Source: Entophlyctis helioformis (Eukaryota; Chytridiomycota; Chytridiomycetes; Chytridiales; Chytriomycetaceae). From it: a stretch of 64,000 bases of DNA. The stretch lies in NCBI GenBank assembly GCA_025526915.1, contig JAHLKH010000147.1, positions 1 to 64,000 of the forward strand. The letters are read 5' to 3'. Within the stretch, counting starts at the first letter, position 1, and every line of letters starts with the position of its first letter. Positions 57,981-64,000 of the stretch are shown piece by piece. The notes under the pieces are model-generated. The model was not told the origin of the DNA and did not search any database. It saw nothing but the letters and a program-made list of their open reading frames with translations. The translations under genes and the position numbers were made by a program.

Positions 57981-58138
57981 GTCGCTGTGCGTATGTTGGT
58001 GTGTGCGTCTGTCTGTGTGTGTGTCGGTCGGCTGTAAGTTGGTCGGTCGGCTGTAAGTTGGTCTGTCGGTCGGGGGCCGCGTCAGTCAGCAGCCTGTCAG
58101 TCAGCCAGCCAGTCAGACAGTTGGGCCGGCCCGCACGT

Positions 58139-58195
<57 letters not shown>

Positions 58196-58317
58196 CGGCT
58201 CTGGATGCTCGCAGGCCGTGGCGGGTGCTTGCTTTGGCTGGCGACTTGCTTGCTGGGCGACTTGCTTGCTTGCCTGTCAACTCAACCAACCGACTTGACG
58301 GCTTGGCGACAATCTCG
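57981..58317. promoter_or_regulatory. Divergent promoter between TTC7-like and Bmt2-like genes
   Basis: 337 nt with a GT-rich stretch, two copies of a GGTCGGCTGTAAGTTGGTC unit (about 58025-58065) and a long (CAGG)n tract. No coding exon seen. Confidence 0.5.
58138..58196. repeat. (CAGG)n microsatellite
   Basis: About 14 uninterrupted copies of a 4-nt unit in the short divergent promoter region, 120 bp before the Bmt2-like ATG. Confidence 0.95.
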
Positions 58318-59451
58318 ATGGGCAAACGGCGCCAGCTGCCCAAACCGGTCACGCAGCTGACGGCTGCACGGGGCGTGTCCAAGGCCGCGGCGACGAAGAC
58401 GAAGACGACGCTCCCGGCAGACAAGATCCACTCGCTGCAGCACACGCAGCGCCTCATCTCGTCGTACCACACGCTCAACAAGGAGCTCGACAAGGCGGCC
58501 AAGGCCGGCAACGCTGCCGACATGGCCCGCATCCAGGCCGAGCTGGACGCCATGGGCGGGCTGCAGGCATACCAGCGTGCCTCGCTCAAGGGCGGCGACG
58601 GCTCCAAGGGCTGGGGTGCGACCTGCAAGTGGATCCTGCCGCATCTGCGCAAAGAGGCCGATGCCAAGAACGCCGCCTCGGCTCCAGAGGCGATCGCTGC
58701 GCTGAATGCCGATGCCTCGGCAGACACGCCCACGGAGACAGATGGCGGCAGCAGACACAGCAACAAAGCGATCAAGGCACCCAAGGCAGACAGAGTGCGG
58801 CTGCGCATGCTGGATGTCGGTGCCATCACCGGCGACACGTACACCAAGCATTCGTCGTTCCTCAACGTCACGTCCATCGATCTCAACTCGCAGTCGCCCA
58901 AGGTCCTTCGCCAAGACTTTTTCGAGCGTCCCCGGCCAGCAACGCAGAACGATCTCTTTGACGTGGTCTGTCTGTCGCTCGTTGTCAACTTTGTGGGCGA
59001 TACGGCTGCGCGAGGTGAGCGGGCCTACTCGTCTGCTTGTATGCATACAGAGCCGTCCTGTGGCCATTCGTGTCTTGCTTCAGCCCCACACGTACATCTG
59101 ACCCACAGCATCCCTCACACGACAGGAACAATGATCAGTCGTACACGGCAGTTCCTGGTCGCAAAGGGCCTGGTGTACATTGTGCTGCCGCTCCCGTGCA
59201 TCACCAATTCGCGATACATGACCCACGAACTCTTTGTCGACATGCTGGACTCGCTGGATTTTGATCTGGTCGAGCATCACCATGCACGCAAGCTCGCATA
59301 CTATCTCTTCCGCTGGCGGTCACAGACATCGCTGATCGAATCGGCAGCCAAGTCCCGGACAGGCGGCTTGACCGTGCCCAAAGCCTTTCCCAAAAAAGTC
59401 ATCCGCAACGGCGGTGGTCTGAACAACTTTTGTATCCTATTGAGTCCATAG
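58318..59451 (+). CDS. BMT2: 25S rRNA adenine-N1 methyltransferase, Bmt2 family
   Basis: Model: join(58318..59014, 59126..59451), exactly 341 codons (340 aa). The N-terminus is MGKRRQLPKPVTQ with Lys/Arg, as in nucleolar proteins. The SAM-binding core has RLRMLDVGAITGDTYTKH, SIDLNSQSPKVLRQDFF and FDVVCLSLVVNFV. After the 111-nt intron, rejoined as GDTAARGTMISRTRQFL, come LVYIVLPLPCITNSRYMT and the C-terminal FCILLS. Yeast Bmt2 makes m1A in 25S rRNA; the animal relative SAMTOR acts as a SAM sensor for mTORC1. The fungal context favours the rRNA role. Confidence 0.93.
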   Translation: MGKRRQLPKPVTQLTAARGVSKAAATKTKTTLPADKIHSLQHTQRLISSYHTLNKELDKAAKAGNAADMARIQAELDAMGGLQAYQRASLKGGDGSKGWGATCKWILPHLRKEADAKNAASAPEAIAALNADASADTPTETDGGSRHSNKAIKAPKADRVRLRMLDVGAITGDTYTKHSSFLNVTSIDLNSQSPKVLRQDFFERPRPATQNDLFDVVCLSLVVNFVGDTAARGERAYSSACMHTEPSCGHSCLASAPHVHLTHSIPHTTGTMISRTRQFLVAKGLVYIVLPLPCITNSRYMTHELFVDMLDSLDFDLVEHHHARKLAYYLFRWRSQTSLIESAAKSRTGGLTVPKAFPKKVIRNGGGLNNFCILLSP

Positions 59452-59453
59452 AG

Positions 59454-59459
59454 AATAAA
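59454..59459 (+). terminator. Poly(A) signal AATAAA after the Bmt2-like gene
   Basis: AATAAA starts 3 nt after the stop codon. The next gene begins at 59590 in the same direction. Confidence 0.5.
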
Positions 59460-59589
59460 CGTGCCCAGAGCTATATAGAGCGTCCAGTCGGATAACAGCG
59501 CGCATCTTGCAACAACCAATGCGTCGGCATCAAACTTACAACGCGTCCTCCAGCTTCCAATGCGCGTCACCGTTCGGCTCTTTGGCTAA

Positions 59590-62500
59590 ATGTCAAAACG
59601 CAAGGGCCTGAATCTGGCCATCGCGACGGGCGGTCTGCAGACATCATCAAGCTCACAGCGCTCAGCGACGCTGTCAAACAGCTCGCTCGCGCTGCCAGGT
59701 GCCGGCCAGCAGAATGATCAGCCAAGGCAGTACACGGCTGCTCCGATGACGGCGGGCGTCGAGCGGCCCAAGGGATTCAAAGCATGGGACTCGATCCAGG
59801 AAGAGAATCTGAGCGCGAGTATGGGTGCTGGCGGCCACAGCGTCATGCAGGGCCGTCGCGGTCGCAGCAGCAGCGGCGGCAATGCGACGCACGTCAGCAG
59901 CATCGGCTCGCGTCAACTGACGGCCGGCTCCAGCGGCAGTGGCTCTGGCGGCAGCTCGTCGTTTCTCAATGCCAGCGGTGCAAGCAGTGGCGGTGGCGGC
60001 CGCTTGGACATCAAGCGGTTGTCCATGATCCCTGGATCGCCCATGCCGGGACCGGATGGCTCGCACGTCGACCTGAGCGCATCGAGCACAAGCATCCGCG
60101 CGTCGCAGCAGCAGCTTGGGCAGCAGCAGCAGTCACAGCAGTCGCTGGTCGTGCCATTGAAGACGCCGGCACGGCCGAAACGATCGCAGACGCTCCCCAC
60201 GCAACCGACAGGCACGGTCCCCACACCCGTGCTGTCTTTTGACAACCTGCAGTCCGAGCCGGATGGACAGGCGATCGAGATGATGTTTGTCCCACCGACA
60301 CCCGACGATCCACGACGCATGTCGTCTGTCGTGCCTCCGCCTTCAAACAGCCACCAGAAACAACTGAAGCAGCAACAGCAGCAACAGAAGCAGGACCAAG
60401 AACCAACCCAGTCGCGGCCAGATCAAGCAAAGTGGCGCGTGCATCCTCGTTCAGAGGCATGGACACGCGCCGCAAGTCGATGGGCGGAGACGAGCCGCAT
60501 GTCAAGGCGGCTCTGGCTGGACTGCAGGCGTCCGAGTATGGCGGCAGCGATCTAGCCAGCAGCACGATGATGCTCTCGACTGCACAGAGCATATCGGGCT
60601 TTGGCAGCCGACTCGGCGACGAGTTTGCGTCCATGGGGTCCATGGTCGGCATGCAGTCGCACATGAGCGGATCTGTGGCGTCGGTGCAGCAGAGCAATCG
60701 CGGCGACAGGGGTGGGCGGAGGCTGAGTGCGGCTGACGCGCTGAGCAACAGTGGTGGCGGTGGCGGTGCTAGGAATGCTGGATCCGTGGCGAGTGTGGCC
60801 GGCATGAATGGTGGCATGGGCAGCAGACAGCGCGGCGCCACGGTCGGGTCCCAGTTTCTGGCAAGCAGCAACAACGGCGTTGTCGCGTATGTCGACATGG
60901 ACATGGACGATCAGGACGCTGGCATGGACTATGGATCGACCATGTTTGATTTTGGGAGTGCGGCGCAGCTTGGGTCTGTGATGGACATGTCATCTGACGG
61001 CGCGGGAGATGTCGGCAGCACAAGCAGCGGTGGGGGCAGCACTGGCGGCAGTGCGGGTAACGCTGCAGCGCGGCTATCATCCGATGCAAAGACAGGATCG
61101 CGTGCAGCAGTCGCCAGCCAGATGTCATCGCCCTCACAGCCGCCGCGTTCAAAGGCCGGACTGGCATCACGGCGTGCAAGTCTCAAGAGCGGCCCGGCAC
61201 CGATCACCACCACCTTCCGCCAGTCATCGGCACTCCAGTCGCAAAACTCGCTCGCAACGCCGAGCATGGACTCGCGGCCTGGGCTTACTCTGTCACATGC
61301 TAGTCTGTCGAGCGCGACAGACGGCAGCACTGCCAACATCAACCTGTCCAACACGTCGATTGCGGATGGATCGTACCGCATTGCCATGGCGTCGTCGCAA
61401 GGCGCTGCCATGCTGCCTGCCAGTGCACCACGGCCGCTTCCAGCCAAAGGAGCTCGCACGCGCGCAACAACCATGGCAGCGTCGGCGTCGGCGTCGGGAT
61501 CCATCGGATCGCCGGGCATTGCATCGCAAGGTAGCCTTGTGTTCCCAACTGCACGCCATGCCGGCAAAGGGCATCGTGGTGGCATTGCGACGGGGGCGAC
61601 AGCCATTGCCTCGAGCAGCGGCAGTTTGATGGGCAGCAGTCTATCCATGACGAGCGACTCGCGCGGTGGCTACCGCGGTCGGCAAGGCTATGACGAGCCG
61701 TCGACGCCCCAGACGCCGCTCACGCCGTCGAGCATCGCCAATGCGTTTGCACGGGCGAGCTCCAAGACAGGTGGAAGCGGAAAACGCGGTGGTGGTGGTC
61801 CGGCTGGCCCGAGTCGCCTTGGCGGGTATTCACTGCTGGCGCCAGGCCTCGACGAATCAGGTGCATCGCTCGCAAGCAGCGCTGCCTCGTCCCGCCGCGG
61901 CAGCTACCTCAACCTCGCTGCAACGGGCGGTCAAAGCCAGCAAGGATCCCGACGACCGAGCATTGACATGCACGCGTTTGATGCGCACACACCAACGCGC
62001 GGTAGAAAGCTGAGCATCGACGTTTCGGCACCCGATGGCAGCATGTCGACTGTGCAGCTCACGGTCGAGGGTCCTTCGGCGCGGGTGTCAGCTGTCGAGC
62101 CGCCCGATCTGACCGAAGCAGAGCCGCAGGGACCCGTGTACCTGCCTGCCGACAATCTAGTGGTGAACGAGCAAGGCAAGAAGATGGTGATGATCCTGCC
62201 GCCTGCTCAGCAGCTTGCACGCAAATCGGCACGGCTGCGAGCGGCCTCACCGCAACCACCGGTGCAGCCTGTGGCAGGCAGCCCAACACACCAGCTATCG
62301 CCTGGAGCCGGCGGTGGATCGCGGCCGGGCTCGTCGCGTCCACGATCAGGATCCCTTGGTGGCGCCAACATGGGAAGCACGGCCAGCATGCGGCGTGGTG
62401 GTGGTGGTGGCGGTGGTGGCGGTGGCGGCGGTGGCGGCGGTGGGACGCCTGGTGGAAATGGCCGCAGCATGACATCGCCAGACACGCCGACAAGGGGACC

Positions 62501-64000
62501 AAAGCATGCCGACAAACTACGCGATGTTGTCAACGATGTTGTTGACTCGGACTTTACGTTTCTGCTGGACATGGGCGGCAGCCAGGACCCGCTGGACATG
62601 AGCGGCAACAGCCAGATCGGCGGTGGCGACAGAGAGAGCGATGCAGCAAGTAGTCGTGGCGCATCGCCCGTGGGCAGCCGGCCCGCATCCAGCAGCGGCA
62701 TACGCCATGGCCAAGCGCGTAGCCGTCGCGGGTCAGTAGCGCCGCCGCCACAACCCGGATCATCTGCTGGCCCACAGTCGCCGCAACTGCCCGAGGCGAT
62801 GTCGGCCGCGAGTATCCAGGCGCTGCTCAACGAGGCCAAGCTTGAGAGCTTTGACAACTGGAGCTTCAAGCTGTCGGACTGGGGCGCCACGCTCGAGTCG
62901 GATCTCGACTCTAAGCTGTTCACGTCCGAGTCGATGGCGATGCAGCGGTCGCGTCGTGCACGGCGTGGCCGGATACGCACGGCTGTGGGTGCATCCGACG
63001 GGCTCGGTTGTGACGATGACGACGTTGCGGCGGATGGCGTGCCGCGACTCATGGACGCATTGACCGAGGGCGTGGGTCAGGCGAACTACGGCAGCAGCGT
63101 GGGCATCCAGGGTGCTGGCGTGGACATGTATGGCAGCTCGCTGGGCGTGGGGGCTGCTGGACGGCCGCCCCTGAATGGCGGGCTGTCGACCACGAGTGGC
63201 AGCGGCGGGAAGCTGGGATCGTCGCTCCGGCTGGACACGCCGTTCAGGATGGGCGGGAGCACGCGGCCATCAACTGCGACGCGCGGGCTGGACACGGCAA
63301 CCACGCCGCTCAGGCAATCGACCGTGTCGGCCACGCCGCGACGGTCCGTGGGGCTCGAGGGCCTCATTGACCTCACACACCAGTACATGGACATGCTCAA
63401 CGTGTCGTACGCCCCCACGTCCCGCCGCTCGTCGCTCACGGGCCGATCCACGCCCTCGACATCCCGGCACCCATCGACATCTGGTCTGAACGTCCTGGAC
63501 ACAAACACTGACCTCGGCCGGCTCTCTGGCATCTCGGCCCGCAACTCGTCGTCGCGCCGTGGCGACCAGGACGACGACGTGGAGCAGGACGTTGGATACA
63601 AGTACCCCGTGTTCGTGGAGCCAGACTACCCGATCCCGCTGCAAACGTTCCGCGACCAGGAGATGGCGCTGTTTGAAGAGTCCATTGCCAAGCGGTGGCA
63701 GCTGCAAGAAGACTGCATCGAGGTCGAGACGCTGCACTCTGAGCTCGAGCTGCACAAGGCTCACGAGAAACAGGTACACGTGCATGTGCCGTGATGCTGC
63801 CCCGCGCGTCGTTGCTTGCACTGATCACTAATGCTGCCATGCCACGCGGCACAACACGAGCAGTGCGAGAAAGCCGTGGCCGATCTGCTGACCGAATCGT
63901 TGGCGCTCGGCAACCACCTCAAGAACATTGGCATGGCCACACAAAAGGAGATGGACTACCTGCTGAGTCTGGACGAGTGCTACCGGAAACAGCAGCCCGT
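59590..64000 (+). CDS. Large Ser/Gly-rich protein with C-terminal coiled coil (5' part, runs off window)
   Basis: Visible model: join(59590..63773, 63864..64000 and beyond). Exon 1 gives 1395 codons if one base is restored near 60410, where QDQEPTQSR changes to ARSSKVARASSF. The protein starts MSKRKGLNLAIATGG and is mostly low-complexity Ser/Gly/Ala with many basic-Ser sites (RRGS, RRKS). A long Gly run lies at about 62395-62450. More ordered parts are LESFDNWSFKLSDWGATLES (about 62840-62900), GLIDLTHQYMDMLN, and YPIPLQTFRDQEMALFEE leading into a coiled coil that continues in exon 2 (CEKAVADLLTESLALG). The intron at 63774 has donor GTACAC and acceptor GAGCAG. I do not recognise the family. 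Confidence 0.7.

Noticed and set aside
58138..58196. (CAGG)n tract as a mobile-element or origin signal
   Set aside because: A plain tetranucleotide microsatellite with no flanking terminal repeats or element genes.

Overview
The window is nuclear DNA of a GC-rich, intron-bearing eukaryote, most likely an early-diverging, chytrid-like zoosporic fungus. Genes are compact, on both strands, with introns mostly 55-230 nt long that carry CTGAC/CTAAC branch-like motifs. A velvet-domain regulator (a fungal family), tyrosinases, and homologues of Dhr1/DHX37, Bmt2, Ypp1/TTC7 and SNF1-activating (CaMKK-type) kinases point to a fungus. A WDR87/WDR97-like WD40-HEAT protein hints at a flagellated one. The taxonomic call is inference. 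No prokaryotic, plasmid, CRISPR or viral feature was seen.

Layout: a type II membrane glycosyltransferase (-) is divergent from tyrosinase 1 (+) (0-5 kb). Next come a CaMKK-type kinase (+), a METTL25/RRNAD1-type methyltransferase (-) and an STK32/YANK kinase (+) (5-17 kb). A repeat-rich gap leads to a velvet-domain protein (+), convergent with a secreted protein (-) whose long stalk is an 84-bp minisatellite (18-25 kb). Then follow the rRNA-processing DEAH helicase (+), acyl-CoA-binding protein (-) and tandem tyrosinases 2 and 3 (-) (25-36 kb). A secreted Ala/Pro-rich protein with a charged K/E/R/M repeat (+), a doubtful Ser-rich ORF (-), a RasGEF-PxxP-PH exchange factor (+) and an ANCHR/ZFYVE19-like protein (+) fill 36-46 kb. 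The last part holds a 12-exon WD40-HEAT giant (-), a TTC7/Ypp1 protein (-), a Bmt2-type 25S rRNA methyltransferase (+) and the 5' part of a large Ser/Gly-rich coiled-coil gene (+) cut by the window end.

I rebuilt about 53 introns by hand from reading frame, splice sites and family conservation. Most multi-exon models give an exact multiple of three. Where they do not, one-base indels in low-complexity or homopolymer sequence restore the frame, which suggests assembly errors more than pseudogenes. The strongest unusual signals are (i) long tracts with no AG dinucleotide (594 and 427 nt) in front of two splice acceptors, (ii) four GC-AG introns among about 53, (iii) mosaic near-identity between inverted tyrosinase paralogues 27 kb apart plus a conserved C-terminal tyrosinase module after a variable linker, and (iv) very large insertions inside the CaMKK catalytic domain.

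The genes do not form one operon-like pathway. The tyrosinases (melanin-type phenol oxidation) and a velvet regulator (development and secondary metabolism in other fungi) are the only functionally suggestive neighbours. Two ribosome-biogenesis genes (DEAH helicase, Bmt2) and two SNF1/PI4K-type signalling genes appear to be ordinary housekeeping loci.
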